A stretch of 64,000 nucleotides of DNA. Source: Arsukibacterium tuosuense (GTDB taxonomy: Bacteria > Pseudomonadota > Gammaproteobacteria > Enterobacterales > Alteromonadaceae). Below, in pieces: positions 25,353 through 33,716 of the stretch. Location of the stretch: contig NZ_OBEB01000005.1 in assembly GCF_900215315.1 (NCBI RefSeq), positions 124,001 through 188,000 on the forward strand, given 5' to 3'. Every line of letters begins with the position of its first letter. The first letter of the stretch is position 1. A program made the position numbers and the translations under genes. The notes below the pieces were generated by a model. That model had not been told where the DNA came from and searched no databases. It saw only the letters and a list, made by a program, of their open reading frames with translations.

Positions 25353-26015
25353 GTGAGTCTCAGCCAGCAACTTGTGATCCGTGATTTAGGCAGCCAGGAC
25401 TATACCGAGGTCTGGCATGCTATGCAGCGTTTCACCGACCAACGTAATGAGCACACAGCCGACGAATTATGGCTGCTGGAGCATCCGGCGGTATTTACTC
25501 AGGGCCAGGCCGGCAAAGCCGAACATGTATTATTGCCCGGTGATATCCCGGTGGTAAAGGTAGATCGCGGTGGCCAGGTTACCTACCATGGTCCCGGCCA
25601 ACTGGTGGTTTATGTGCTGCTGGATATTAAGCGGCGTAAGTTGGGCGTACGCCAGCTGGTTACTTTACTTGAGCAGGTACTAATTGAACTACTGGCCCAA
25701 CATGGCACTACTGCCAACGCCCGGCCAGATGCGCCAGGTGTATATATTGACGGTAAAAAAATAGCATCGCTGGGCTTAAGGGTGCGTAAAGGCTGTACTT
25801 TTCATGGTCTGGCACTGAACGTCGATATGGATCTCAGTCCGTTTGAGCGGATTAATCCCTGCGGCTATGCAGGCATGCAAATGATTCAAAGTAAAGATTA
25901 CGGTGGCCCGCTGACAATAAGTCAGGCCAAAACCGAGATCAGCAACATCTTTAAGCGGCTTCTGGCCGTATCAGAACTGAGTTTTAAAACAGGGTTAGAG
26001 TGGCAAAATGACTAA
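25353..26015 (+). CDS. lipB: octanoyl-ACP:protein octanoyltransferase
   Basis: The 220-residue enzyme shows the LipB motifs: [37 protein letters not shown], and the catalytic pair made by the Lys in [14 protein letters not shown] and the Cys in NPCGYAGM. It moves octanoate from acyl carrier protein to lipoyl domains, the first step of lipoate synthesis. The start is GTG at 25353 with GGAG nine bases upstream; a TATAAT box at 25320-25325 may be its promoter. It overlaps lipA by 8 bases. Confidence 0.95.
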   Translation: MSLSQQLVIRDLGSQDYTEVWHAMQRFTDQRNEHTADELWLLEHPAVFTQGQAGKAEHVLLPGDIPVVKVDRGGQVTYHGPGQLVVYVLLDIKRRKLGVRQLVTLLEQVLIELLAQHGTTANARPDAPGVYIDGKKIASLGLRVRKGCTFHGLALNVDMDLSPFERINPCGYAGMQMIQSKDYGGPLTISQAKTEISNIFKRLLAVSELSFKTGLEWQND

Positions 26016-26973
26016 GACAGCGCGTATGGAACCAGGTGTTAAATTACGTGACGCTGATAAAATGGCGTTAATTCCGGTAAAGGTATTGCCCACTGAACCT
26101 GAAGAAATGCTGCGAAAACCGTCCTGGTTGAAGATTAAACTACCAAAAACCACAGAGCGGATTGATCAGATTAAAGGCGCAATGCGCAAGCACGGTCTGC
26201 ACTCGGTTTGTGAAGAGGCGGCCTGCCCTAACCTGCCGGAGTGTTTTAATCACGGTACTGCAACCTTTATGATCCTGGGCGCTATTTGTACCCGGCGTTG
26301 CCCGTTCTGTGACGTAGCCCATGGCCGGCCGTTGCCACCGAGCGCAGAAGAGCCGGAGAATCTGGCGTTAACCATTCGCGATATGAAATTGAAGTATGTT
26401 GTTATTACCTCAGTTGACCGTGACGACTTACGGGACGGTGGTGCCCAGCACTTTGCCGATTGCATCACAGCCATTCGTAAGTACAGCCCGGATATTAAAA
26501 TTGAAGTGCTGGTGCCTGATTTCCGCGGCCGGATGGATGTAGCGCTGGAAATTTTAAGCAAAAGCCCGCCAGATGTGTTTAACCACAACCTGGAAACCGC
26601 GCCCCGTTTGTATAAACTGGCCCGGCCTGGCGCTGATTATAAATGGTCATTGCAACTGCTGAAACGCTTTAAACAAGCTCACCCTGAAGTATCTACCAAA
26701 TCAGGTTTGATGGTCGGCCTGGGTGAAACTACCGAAGAGCTGCTGCAGGTTCTGCAAGACTTGCGCGAGCACGATGTGGATATGCTGACGGTAGGCCAGT
26801 ATCTGCAACCCAGCAAGCACCACTTACCGGTGAAGCGCTATATGCCACCGAGCGAGTTTGATGAAATTAAACATTTTGCCAACAACATCGGCTTTAAACA
26901 CGCTGCATGCGGCCCCTTCGTCCGCTCGTCCTATCATGCCGATCGTCAGGCTGCCGGCGAAGAAGTCAGTTAA
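26008..26973 (+). CDS. lipA: lipoyl synthase
   Basis: The 321-residue radical SAM enzyme has the auxiliary 4Fe-4S cysteines in [12 protein letters not shown] (CX4CX5C) and the radical SAM cluster in CTRRCPFC (CX3CX2C). The conserved C-terminal serine lies in [11 protein letters not shown]. It inserts two sulfurs into octanoyl groups on lipoyl domains. It overlaps lipB by 8 bases and is followed by a terminator, ending the unit. Length equals E. coli LipA (321). Confidence 0.97.
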   Translation: MTKTARMEPGVKLRDADKMALIPVKVLPTEPEEMLRKPSWLKIKLPKTTERIDQIKGAMRKHGLHSVCEEAACPNLPECFNHGTATFMILGAICTRRCPFCDVAHGRPLPPSAEEPENLALTIRDMKLKYVVITSVDRDDLRDGGAQHFADCITAIRKYSPDIKIEVLVPDFRGRMDVALEILSKSPPDVFNHNLETAPRLYKLARPGADYKWSLQLLKRFKQAHPEVSTKSGLMVGLGETTEELLQVLQDLREHDVDMLTVGQYLQPSKHHLPVKRYMPPSEFDEIKHFANNIGFKHAACGPFVRSSYHADRQAAGEEVS

Positions 26974-26997
26974 CAGGTAATGCCAACTTACTTTTGA

Positions 26998-27019
26998 GGC
27001 TGCTTTTGCAGCCTTTTTT
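26998..27019 (+). terminator. intrinsic terminator after lipA
   Basis: GGCTGC (26998-27003), a TTTT loop and GCAGCC (27008-27013) form a stem followed by TTTTTT, 25 bases after the lipA stop. Confidence 0.92.
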
Positions 27020-27099
27020 ATTGGTTACAGGCCATAGCCTTGTTATGCTATTTATCAGCAAAACAGCTACACTTGCTGCAGTGATAATTGGGGGGATCT

Positions 27100-27465
27100 A
27101 TGGAGCAGCGACGTTTTAGCCGGGTCAATTTTCAGGGGAAAGCTCATCTTGAGACTGCAGCGCAGAGTTACCCCACTGAGGTACTCGATATATCATTAAA
27201 GGGCGCGTTAATTAGCGTACCTGTGGGTTGGAAACCAGATGTGCCGGGGCCTTTGGTGTTGCGGGTGCATTTAAGTGATTACCCGCTCGACTTCAGTATG
27301 CAGGTTAGTGTTGCCCATCAGCACAATGACGTAGTTGGTTTGCACTGCGATAAAATTGATCTGGAAAGCGCCGGCCATTTAAAACGCTTAATTGAGCTTA
27401 ATTTAGGTGACAGCCAATTACTAAGTCGTGAGCTTTCTGAATTATCGGTCGACGACCAGGCCTGA
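27100..27465 (+). CDS. PilZ-domain protein (c-di-GMP binding)
   Basis: The 121-residue protein is a single PilZ domain. The RxxxR motif is at the start (QRRFSRVNF) and the (D/N)xSxxG motif is VLDISLKGALISV; both bind cyclic di-GMP. The rest is the six-stranded barrel and a C-terminal helix (ESAGHLKRLIELNLGD). I choose ATG 27100 because GGGGG lies six bases before it; an in-frame start 12 bases earlier has no site. It is monocistronic, between the lipA terminator and a convergent gene. Its output target is unknown. Confidence 0.88.
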   Translation: MEQRRFSRVNFQGKAHLETAAQSYPTEVLDISLKGALISVPVGWKPDVPGPLVLRVHLSDYPLDFSMQVSVAHQHNDVVGLHCDKIDLESAGHLKRLIELNLGDSQLLSRELSELSVDDQA

Positions 27466-27481
27466 GCGCGCTGAAATGGCT

Positions 27482-28690
27482 TTAAAGGTGCTGCAGCGCG
27501 TTAACTGCGTCACCATAGCCATGGCCTGCAGCGAGTTGCATCAGAGCATGCCATTGCTGCCAGGCTTGCTGCTGCCGGGCTAAGTAGGCGAAATAGTACT
27601 GCACCGGCATTATGTTCTCTGGGCTGTTTAACGCCCTGACCATCAGCTGCTGATATAATTCCGGCATTGCGGTCTGATATGACTCCATCGGATTAATCGT
27701 TGCCACCACCCGGTAAGCTTGCTGCCCGGCTGCCTGACAGGTCTCAACCGCTGCAAGTTTTACTTTGTCGCTGGCTGCTTCGGTCTCTGGCAGCCATTGC
27801 TGGCGCCAGGCGGCAACGGTTGCGGGGGTACTGTCAAATAACAAATTGGTGGCAAAGCTGCCGGGATGGCACAGTTTTTCTGCGGCTATGTGGCTTAGCG
27901 GGTACTCATCAATAAAGCCGAGTACATGCATAAATTCATGCTGCAATAAAGCGAGGCTGGCCGTATCAGGTAGTTGCACTATGCCATTGTTGTAGCTGGC
28001 CAGGCCCTGGCCGGCAATAATCAGTAGCTGGCTAAACTCCCCCGCTAATACCTGCTCGGTTAACGAGCCATAATTGCAGCTGATCCGCTCTGCCGCGTGT
28101 TCAGAGCAACTCAGTTCAGTCGCATTTACTTTAAGCAGCTCATTAAAACACACTGGCAGACTGCTAAGAAGCGGATCTGTTGCCCAGGCAGACTTTAAAT
28201 GTTGCCAACGTACAATGCCTGCTTGCTGGCTGACTATAGGTTGTACTGTGAGATTGCAGCCGGCAGCAGCCTGATAGCCACTATCAGGTACCGTTGCGGG
28301 TGCTGATTGCCACAAGCCCAGTGTCGCCCGTTGCGAGCGACTAATGGCAGAAGCAGGTAACTGATCACTTTCGAACACTTGCTGCAGCCACTTCGCCGTG
28401 GCTAATCGTCCTTCCAACCGCTGCTGTAGCTCAAGCGCATGATTTAAACCCTCGCTGTCTCCAAGCCGTGCCGCCTGCCGGAACCAGTTTAACGCTTCAT
28501 TAAGCTCGCTATCGGCCAGACGCTGCTTAGCCAATTTCATTGCCGCTTGCGGTTTGGTCGCTGCTTGCTCCATTAACTGCTGCTGGCTGACGGGCTCTTT
28601 TTGTGGCGAACAGCCCACCAGTAATAATGCAAAAAAGCCAGCAAGCTGGCTTTTTAATAACATGCGGTACTGAGACTTAGTGGAACTCAT
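27482..28690 (-). CDS. lipoprotein with HExxH metalloprotease-like motif
   Basis: The 402-residue product has a lipoprotein signal (GFFALLLVGC, Cys about residue 27) and a Sel1/TPR-like helical stretch (about 60-95, LNEALNWFRQAARLGDSEGL). Its central domain contains HEFMHVLGFIDEYP (about residue 251), a HExxHxxGxxDE pattern like zinc metallopeptidases such as M6/M64-type enzymes. Six cysteines in the 140-310 region suggest disulfides in the periplasm. I cannot name a family. The ATG at 28690 has AGGTGA before it and overlaps the nlpI end by 14 bases, so both are co-translated. NlpI is an adaptor for the protease Prc in E. coli, so a proteolytic partner here would be meaningful; this is inference. 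Confidence 0.7.
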   Translation of the reverse strand: MSSTKSQYRMLLKSQLAGFFALLLVGCSPQKEPVSQQQLMEQAATKPQAAMKLAKQRLADSELNEALNWFRQAARLGDSEGLNHALELQQRLEGRLATAKWLQQVFESDQLPASAISRSQRATLGLWQSAPATVPDSGYQAAAGCNLTVQPIVSQQAGIVRWQHLKSAWATDPLLSSLPVCFNELLKVNATELSCSEHAAERISCNYGSLTEQVLAGEFSQLLIIAGQGLASYNNGIVQLPDTASLALLQHEFMHVLGFIDEYPLSHIAAEKLCHPGSFATNLLFDSTPATVAAWRQQWLPETEAASDKVKLAAVETCQAAGQQAYRVVATINPMESYQTAMPELYQQLMVRALNSPENIMPVQYYFAYLARQQQAWQQWHALMQLAAGHGYGDAVNALQHL

Positions 28691-29573
28691 CAGTTTCACC
28701 TGAGAGCGCTTCTCCCCTTAGTCTGGCCATTTCCAGCCGTGCATACCGGTGCTCAACAAACTCATAAACATTCGTCGCCAGCACTTTTTTATAGTATTCA
28801 ATAGCCTGCTCAGGCCGTCGCTTGGCTTCGTGCCATTTAGCCAGATAAAAATACACTTCGCATAAACGCTCGGCCAGTACCCGCGGTCCACTTAAATCGT
28901 TGAGAATAGAATTCAACAGTTGTTGCTCTGAGATATCACCATGGTAAAACTGAGGAATATTGGTGGCCCAGTCATCAGCAGCTAATTGGGTAAGATTTTC
29001 CGCTAACCGTTCATTTGCAGCGGCTGCAGATAAATCAGATTCGGCCAGATACAACCAGACAACCCGGTAAGGATCGGCAGGTCGTAATTGCAAAAACCGC
29101 TCAAAATCTGGCACAGCTAAGTCGGCGCGGCCTGCGTAATATAAAGCAATACCACGATTTAAGTATGCATATTCGTAATCAGGTGCCAGTTCCAGCGCTG
29201 AGTCAAAGGCTTCATAGGCCTGATCAAAATTACCGCTAAGGGTGTAATGAATACCGACAAAATTGTAAGCGTCGGCCATATCCGGCTTCAGCCGCAAGGC
29301 CCGCATAAAGTCGAGTCTCGCTAACGAGCGCAAGCCTGCACTGTCGTACATAACGCCGCGGTCATAATATAAACGTGCCGACTGCTCTTCAGTCAACTCA
29401 GCACGTTGCAAAATTTCGGTTAAGCGGGCAATAGCCAGCTCGGTACGATAAGGTACCGCCAACGGCTCTGGCGTAAGCCAGGCCGCAGACGATGACGGTT
29501 GCGTTGTAGCACAACCGCTTAAGGTAAGCAGCGCCAGGATCAGCGCCACCACACCAGATTTAACGCTGAACAT
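28677..29573 (-). CDS. nlpI: TPR lipoprotein NlpI
   Basis: From ATG 29573 the protein has 298 residues: a lipoprotein signal ending LLTLSGCATT and then TPR repeats with the NlpI blocks YYDRGVMYDSAGLRSLARLDF, AYNFVGIHYTLSGNFDQAYE and YAYLNRGIALYYAGR. E. coli NlpI is the outer-membrane adaptor that guides Prc and peptidoglycan enzymes. An in-frame ATG at 29594 inside pnp would add seven charged residues in front of a complete signal peptide, so I reject it. It follows pnp by one base, as pnp-nlpI does in E. coli, and overlaps the next lipoprotein gene. Confidence 0.93.
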   Translation of the reverse strand: MFSVKSGVVALILALLTLSGCATTQPSSSAAWLTPEPLAVPYRTELAIARLTEILQRAELTEEQSARLYYDRGVMYDSAGLRSLARLDFMRALRLKPDMADAYNFVGIHYTLSGNFDQAYEAFDSALELAPDYEYAYLNRGIALYYAGRADLAVPDFERFLQLRPADPYRVVWLYLAESDLSAAAANERLAENLTQLAADDWATNIPQFYHGDISEQQLLNSILNDLSGPRVLAERLCEVYFYLAKWHEAKRRPEQAIEYYKKVLATNVYEFVEHRYARLEMARLRGEALSGETDEFH

Positions 29574-29574
29574 A

Positions 29575-31704
29575 TTACGCGTCTTGCTCTGCATTGGCAG
29601 CGGCTTCGGCTGGTTTAGTATTTGCTTCCTTAATACTTAACCGTACCCGACCCTGCTTGTCCACTTCCAGTACCTTAACAGCCACTTTCTGGCCTAACTG
29701 TAAGTGTTCAGAGACATTGCTTACCCGCTCATCAGAGATTTGCGAGATATGCACTAAGCCGTCTTTACCTGGCAATACGTTAACAAAAGCACCGAAGTCA
29801 ACAATCCGCACCACTTCGCCCTGATAGATAGCACCCACTTCAATATCAGCAGTAATGGCATTGATTTTATCAATGGCAATTTGCGCCGCTTTCGCGGTGG
29901 TCGCAGCAATTTTAATGCTGCCATCATCTTCCAGTTCAATAGTGGTACCGGACTCTTCAGTGATCTGGCGAATAACCGCGCCACCTTTACCGATAACCTC
30001 GCGGATTTTTTCCGGGTTAATTTTCATGGTGTAAATACGTGGTGCGTATTCAGACATTTCTTCACGGTGACCGCTAATTGCCTGATCCATCACGTTCAGA
30101 ATATGCAAACGGGCAGCTTTTGCCTGTTTTAACGCAGTTTGCATAATTTCCTGGGTAATGCCGTCGATTTTAATGTCCATTTGCAGCGCAGTAATACCTT
30201 CCGTAGTACCGGCTACTTTAAAGTCCATATCGCCTAAGTGGTCTTCATCACCTAAAATATCTGACAACACCACAAAATCGTCGCCCTCTTTTACCAGACC
30301 CATAGCAATACCAGCCACTGAGGCTTTAATCGGTACGCCAGCATCCATCAGCGCCAGTGAAGAGCCACAGACAGAGGCCATTGAGCTTGAACCATTTGAT
30401 TCAGTAATTTCAGAAACAATGCGCACGGTATACGGGAAGTCTTCAAAATCTGGCATCACCGCTAACACGCCACGCTTAGCTAAACGGCCATGGCCAATTT
30501 CGCGGCGCTTCGGCGAGCCAACCATACCGGTTTCACCCACACAGTACGGAGGGAAGTTATAGTGCAGCATAAAGGTATCGGTTTTCTGACTTAATAAGTC
30601 ATCGATATTTTGTGCATCACGGGCGGTACCTAAAGTACAGGTAACAAGCGCCTGAGTCTCACCACGGGTAAACAGTGATGAACCGTGAGTACGGGGTAAT
30701 ACGCCTGTCATTACGCTTAAACCACGGATCATTTCCGGGTCACGGCCATCGATACGCGGCTCGCCTTTGGTAATACGGCTTCGCACCACTTTACTTTCCA
30801 GGTCATGGAAAATATCACCAAACTCGTTTTTATCCAGCTCTTCGCCTTCAGCCAGCTCTGCCGTCAACTTGGCGTGCAGGGCGGTTTTGATTTCCGCGAT
30901 CCGCTCATAACGTTTAGCTTTTTCAGTGATCTGATAAGCTGCACCGATATCAGCAGTAGCCAGTTCAGCTACTTTAGCTATTAACGGCAGGTTCTTAGCA
31001 GGTGCCTGCCAGTTCCACGATGGCTTAGCACCTTCAGCCGCTAACTCATTAATAGCATTGATGGCGGTTTGCATTTGCTCATGGCCATACATTACTGCGC
31101 CTAACATTACATCTTCTGATAAAATGTTGGCTTCAGATTCGACCATTAATACCGCGTTATGGGTACCAGCAACCACTAAGTCCAGTTTCGAGCTTTTCAG
31201 CTCTTCTTCTGATGGGTTTAATACATACTGGTTATTAACATAACCCACACGTGCTGCGCCGATAGGGCCAGCGAACGGAATACCTGATAAAGCTAACGCC
31301 GCTGAAGTACCAATTAAGGCAACAATGTCTGGTTGAATTTCTGGCTGTACTGAAACGACAGTAGCAATAACCTGAACTTCATTGGTAAAGCCTTCCGGGA
31401 ATAACGGACGGATAGGACGGTCGATTAAACGACAAATTAAGGTCTCACCTTCACTTGGCCGGCCTTCACGTTTAAAAAAGCCACCCGGGATCCGGCCAGC
31501 TGCATACATTTTTTCCTGGTAGTTAACAGTTAACGGAAAGAAATCCTGACCAGGTTTAGGTTCTTTTTTACCAACTACTGTTACTAAAACGGAGGTATCT
31601 CCCAGGCTGGCCAGCACTGCGGCATCCGCCTGACGGGCAATTACGCCGGTTTCTAAAGTAAAAGTATGTTGGCCAAACTGAAATGATTTTACGATGGGAG
31701 TCAC
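29575..31704 (-). CDS. pnp: polynucleotide phosphorylase
   Basis: The 709-residue enzyme has two RNase PH domains ([20 protein letters not shown] near the start; the block [19 protein letters not shown] in the second). KH ([20 protein letters not shown]) and S1 ([20 protein letters not shown]) RNA-binding domains follow near the C-terminus. It degrades RNA phosphorolytically, as part of the degradosome. Length matches E. coli (711). rpsO lies upstream with its own terminator; the leader between them holds a palindrome at 31778-31791. In E. coli, pnp is autoregulated through an RNase III-cut leader hairpin; I did not find an equally clear hairpin here. Confidence 0.97.
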   Translation of the reverse strand: MTPIVKSFQFGQHTFTLETGVIARQADAAVLASLGDTSVLVTVVGKKEPKPGQDFFPLTVNYQEKMYAAGRIPGGFFKREGRPSEGETLICRLIDRPIRPLFPEGFTNEVQVIATVVSVQPEIQPDIVALIGTSAALALSGIPFAGPIGAARVGYVNNQYVLNPSEEELKSSKLDLVVAGTHNAVLMVESEANILSEDVMLGAVMYGHEQMQTAINAINELAAEGAKPSWNWQAPAKNLPLIAKVAELATADIGAAYQITEKAKRYERIAEIKTALHAKLTAELAEGEELDKNEFGDIFHDLESKVVRSRITKGEPRIDGRDPEMIRGLSVMTGVLPRTHGSSLFTRGETQALVTCTLGTARDAQNIDDLLSQKTDTFMLHYNFPPYCVGETGMVGSPKRREIGHGRLAKRGVLAVMPDFEDFPYTVRIVSEITESNGSSSMASVCGSSLALMDAGVPIKASVAGIAMGLVKEGDDFVVLSDILGDEDHLGDMDFKVAGTTEGITALQMDIKIDGITQEIMQTALKQAKAARLHILNVMDQAISGHREEMSEYAPRIYTMKINPEKIREVIGKGGAVIRQITEESGTTIELEDDGSIKIAATTAKAAQIAIDKINAITADIEVGAIYQGEVVRIVDFGAFVNVLPGKDGLVHISQISDERVSNVSEHLQLGQKVAVKVLEVDKQGRVRLSIKEANTKPAEAAANAEQDA

Positions 31705-31777
31705 GTGTGTATTTCCTTTATCTTAATCGCCGAATTGCGATGTTTTTCTCTGTGTTTTCTACCTGCACAGTATACTC

Positions 31778-31791
31778 TGTAACCTGTTACA
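31778..31791. promoter_or_regulatory. perfect 14-bp palindrome in the pnp leader
   Basis: TGTAACCTGTTACA is a perfect inverted repeat with a 2-bp centre, 74 bases before the pnp start. It has the size and symmetry of a dimeric repressor site. On the minus strand a TATACT box (complement of 31769-31776 area) lies just downstream, without a good -35. No regulator can be named. Confidence 0.4.
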
Positions 31792-31842
31792 AAAGATAGT
31801 TCAGTAAAAATAGCGCTGAAAATAATTCCTGAAAAAAAACAT

Positions 31843-31869
31843 AAAAAAAGAGGCCCGAAAGCCTCTTTT
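31843..31869 (-). terminator. intrinsic terminator after rpsO
   Basis: On the minus strand AAAGAGGC (complement of 31861-31868) pairs with GCCTCTTT (complement of 31847-31854) around a six-base loop and runs into TTTTTTT. It lies 23 bases after the rpsO stop and partly insulates pnp. Confidence 0.9.
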
Positions 31870-31891
31870 CTACTGCGTTATCGCTTAGCGA

Positions 31892-32161
31892 TTAACGACG
31901 CAAACCTAAACGACCAATCAGAGTAGTATAACGGCTCTGATCTTTGCCTTTTAAGTAATCTAACAGCTTACGACGCTGGCTAACCATCCGTAACAAACCA
32001 CGACGAGAGTGGAAATCGTGCTTGTGCTCGGCAAAGTGGCCTTGCAGGTGAGTGATTGACGCAGTTAACAGGGCAACCTGTACTTCTGGTGAACCGGTAT
32101 CGCCTTCTTTAACAGCGTAGTCAGCAACAATTTTTGCTTTATCAGCAGCACTTAATGACAT
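31892..32161 (-). CDS. rpsO: 30S ribosomal protein S15
   Basis: The 89-residue protein starts [20 protein letters not shown] and contains [19 protein letters not shown] and [20 protein letters not shown], followed by [14 protein letters not shown]15 binds 16S rRNA helices 20-22 early in 30S assembly. The reading frame is open further upstream to 32248, but the ATG at 32161 with GGAG seven bases before it gives exactly the standard 89 residues. E. coli rpsO is autoregulated at its ribosome binding site; the leader here (32162-32238) was not resolved into a pseudoknot. Confidence 0.97.
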   Translation of the reverse strand: MSLSAADKAKIVADYAVKEGDTGSPEVQVALLTASITHLQGHFAEHKHDFHSRRGLLRMVSQRRKLLDYLKGKDQSRYTTLIGRLGLRR

Positions 32162-32238
32162 ATTTAACTCCAATGTGAGTGAACTAAAATAAGGAAATCG
32201 CCGATCACTCATCCAGCAGACCCCAGAAAATCCGGCGT

Positions 32239-32266
32239 ATAATAGCACTTTGCCGCCTTTTTACAA
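32239..32266 (-). promoter_or_regulatory. candidate rpsO promoter
   Basis: On the minus strand TATTAT (complement of 32239-32244) lies 16 bases after TTGTAA (complement of 32261-32266), followed by a GC-rich discriminator (ACGCCGG). The -35 overlaps the truB stop codon and a CGCCTT/AAGGCG hairpin. Confidence 0.45.
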
Positions 32267-33214
32267 GGCGTTTATCTCTGCAGCAGGCTTTTGTAGGGCA
32301 CTGGTGTTGAGTAAGCGGCGCGAGCTCAGCACGCCCTGCTGCACCCGGCCAATACCGATAAACACATCGCCAGGCCCCAATAACCTGATAGCATCAGTAT
32401 CTGTCATAACGACACTGCAGTTCTGGCCATGTTGCAGCTGATGCTGCTGCTCAGTGCTTAGCTGCAACGCGGGCATAGTAACAATACCCGCATCCAAAGG
32501 CAGCAACAGTGCATCCAGCGCACTAAAGTCTGCTGAGCCATGGCACTGCTCAGCCAATGCATCTAATTGCGTTGGTGATACCATCTGCTCAGCAGTAAAA
32601 GGCCCGACTTGAGTGCGGTGTAACTTACTGACATGGCCGCCACAACCCAGCAACTCACCTAAGTCATCAATCAAAGTACGGATATAAGTCCCTTTCGAGC
32701 AATGCACGATAAAATCAGCAAAGTTGCCAGCACGATTTAACAGCTCAAAGCGGAAAATACTGATTGGCCGCGCCTCACGTTCAATAGTGATGCCCTGTCG
32801 CGCATATTTATACAGTGGCTGGCCCTGGTGTTTTAACGCCGAGAACATGGTCGGCACTTGCAAAATATCACCACGTAACGACTTTAATGCTTGCTCTAAC
32901 CCGGCATCAGTAAAGCTAACTGGCCGCTGACTGATCACCTCGCCTTCTGAGTCGCTGGTGCTGGTACGAATACCAAAACAAGCCGTTACCAGATAGGTTT
33001 TATCAGTATCGAGTAAAAACTGACTGAATTTGGTCGCTTCACCAAAGCAAACAGGCAGTAAACCTGAGGCCAGAGGATCCAGTGCACCGGTATGACCGGC
33101 TTTCTGTGCCTGATACAACCAGCGGACCCGCTGTAAAATACCATTGCTGCTTACTTCAAGCGGTTTATCCAGTAACAGAATGCCATTTACTGCTCTGGCA
33201 TTTTTTCGCGCCAT
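32261..33214 (-). CDS. truB: tRNA pseudouridine-55 synthase
   Basis: The 317-residue enzyme has the TruB motifs: NGILLLDKPLEVSSNGILQR, the catalytic-Asp block KAGHTGALDPLASGLLPVCFG, and YKYARQGITIEREAR, plus a C-terminal PUA-like domain. It makes pseudouridine 55 in the T-loop of tRNAs. The start overlaps the rbfA stop (TAATG). It is the last gene of the rimP-nusA-infB-rbfA-truB unit before rpsO. Confidence 0.97.
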   Translation of the reverse strand: MARKNARAVNGILLLDKPLEVSSNGILQRVRWLYQAQKAGHTGALDPLASGLLPVCFGEATKFSQFLLDTDKTYLVTACFGIRTSTSDSEGEVISQRPVSFTDAGLEQALKSLRGDILQVPTMFSALKHQGQPLYKYARQGITIEREARPISIFRFELLNRAGNFADFIVHCSKGTYIRTLIDDLGELLGCGGHVSKLHRTQVGPFTAEQMVSPTQLDALAEQCHGSADFSALDALLLPLDAGIVTMPALQLSTEQQHQLQHGQNCSVVMTDTDAIRLLGPGDVFIGIGRVQQGVLSSRRLLNTSALQKPAAEINAL

Positions 33215-33630
33215 TACTCATCGGCTCCGTCGCTGTCAGTAGGTTCAAGGCCCGCGTCTTTACGCTTGCGTTCATCTTCCTGGCGCACTGAAGCCACTAA
33301 ACTCGCCATCCGGATACCTTCGTTCAACGACTGATCAAAGGCAAAGCGGATATGCGGCACTATCCTGGTCTGAATACGCTTGCCAATTAAACTACGCACA
33401 TAGCCCGCGGCGTCATTGAGGATTTTAAGGTTATCTTCAACCTTGCTGTCATCCATACCTAAAAAAGTTACAAACACCTTAGCATGGGACAGGTCACGTG
33501 ATACTTCGACATCAGACACGGTGATCATTGAATGCAGGCGAGGATCTTTAATTTCGCGCTGCAGAATAACCGCCATCTCTTTTTTAATGTGTTGTGACAA
33601 CCGGTCAACGCGGGAGAATTCTTTTGCCAT
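33214..33630 (-). CDS. rbfA: ribosome-binding factor A
   Basis: The 138-residue KH-like protein begins [20 protein letters not shown] and contains [21 protein letters not shown] and [15 protein letters not shown], all RbfA hallmarks. It matures the 5' end of 16S rRNA and is needed in the cold. Its stop overlaps truB. A stable hairpin lies between infB and rbfA (33668-33690). Confidence 0.97.
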   Translation of the reverse strand: MAKEFSRVDRLSQHIKKEMAVILQREIKDPRLHSMITVSDVEVSRDLSHAKVFVTFLGMDDSKVEDNLKILNDAAGYVRSLIGKRIQTRIVPHIRFAFDQSLNEGIRMASLVASVRQEDERKRKDAGLEPTDSDGADE

Positions 33631-33667
33631 AATTGTCTAATCCAAATTTGGTGCCGGGAAGAACACA

Positions 33668-33690
33668 ACAGGGGCACTAAAGGCCCCTGT
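33668..33690. repeat. hairpin between infB and rbfA
   Basis: ACAGGGGC (33668-33675) and GCCCCTGT (33683-33690) form a perfect 8-bp stem with a 7-base loop. On the transcribed minus strand only TGTGTTCTTC follows, not a T-run, so it is more likely an mRNA-processing or stability element than an efficient terminator. Confidence 0.6.
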
Positions 33691-33716
33691 ACTATGTTTT
33701 GTTGGCCAGCGCTACT

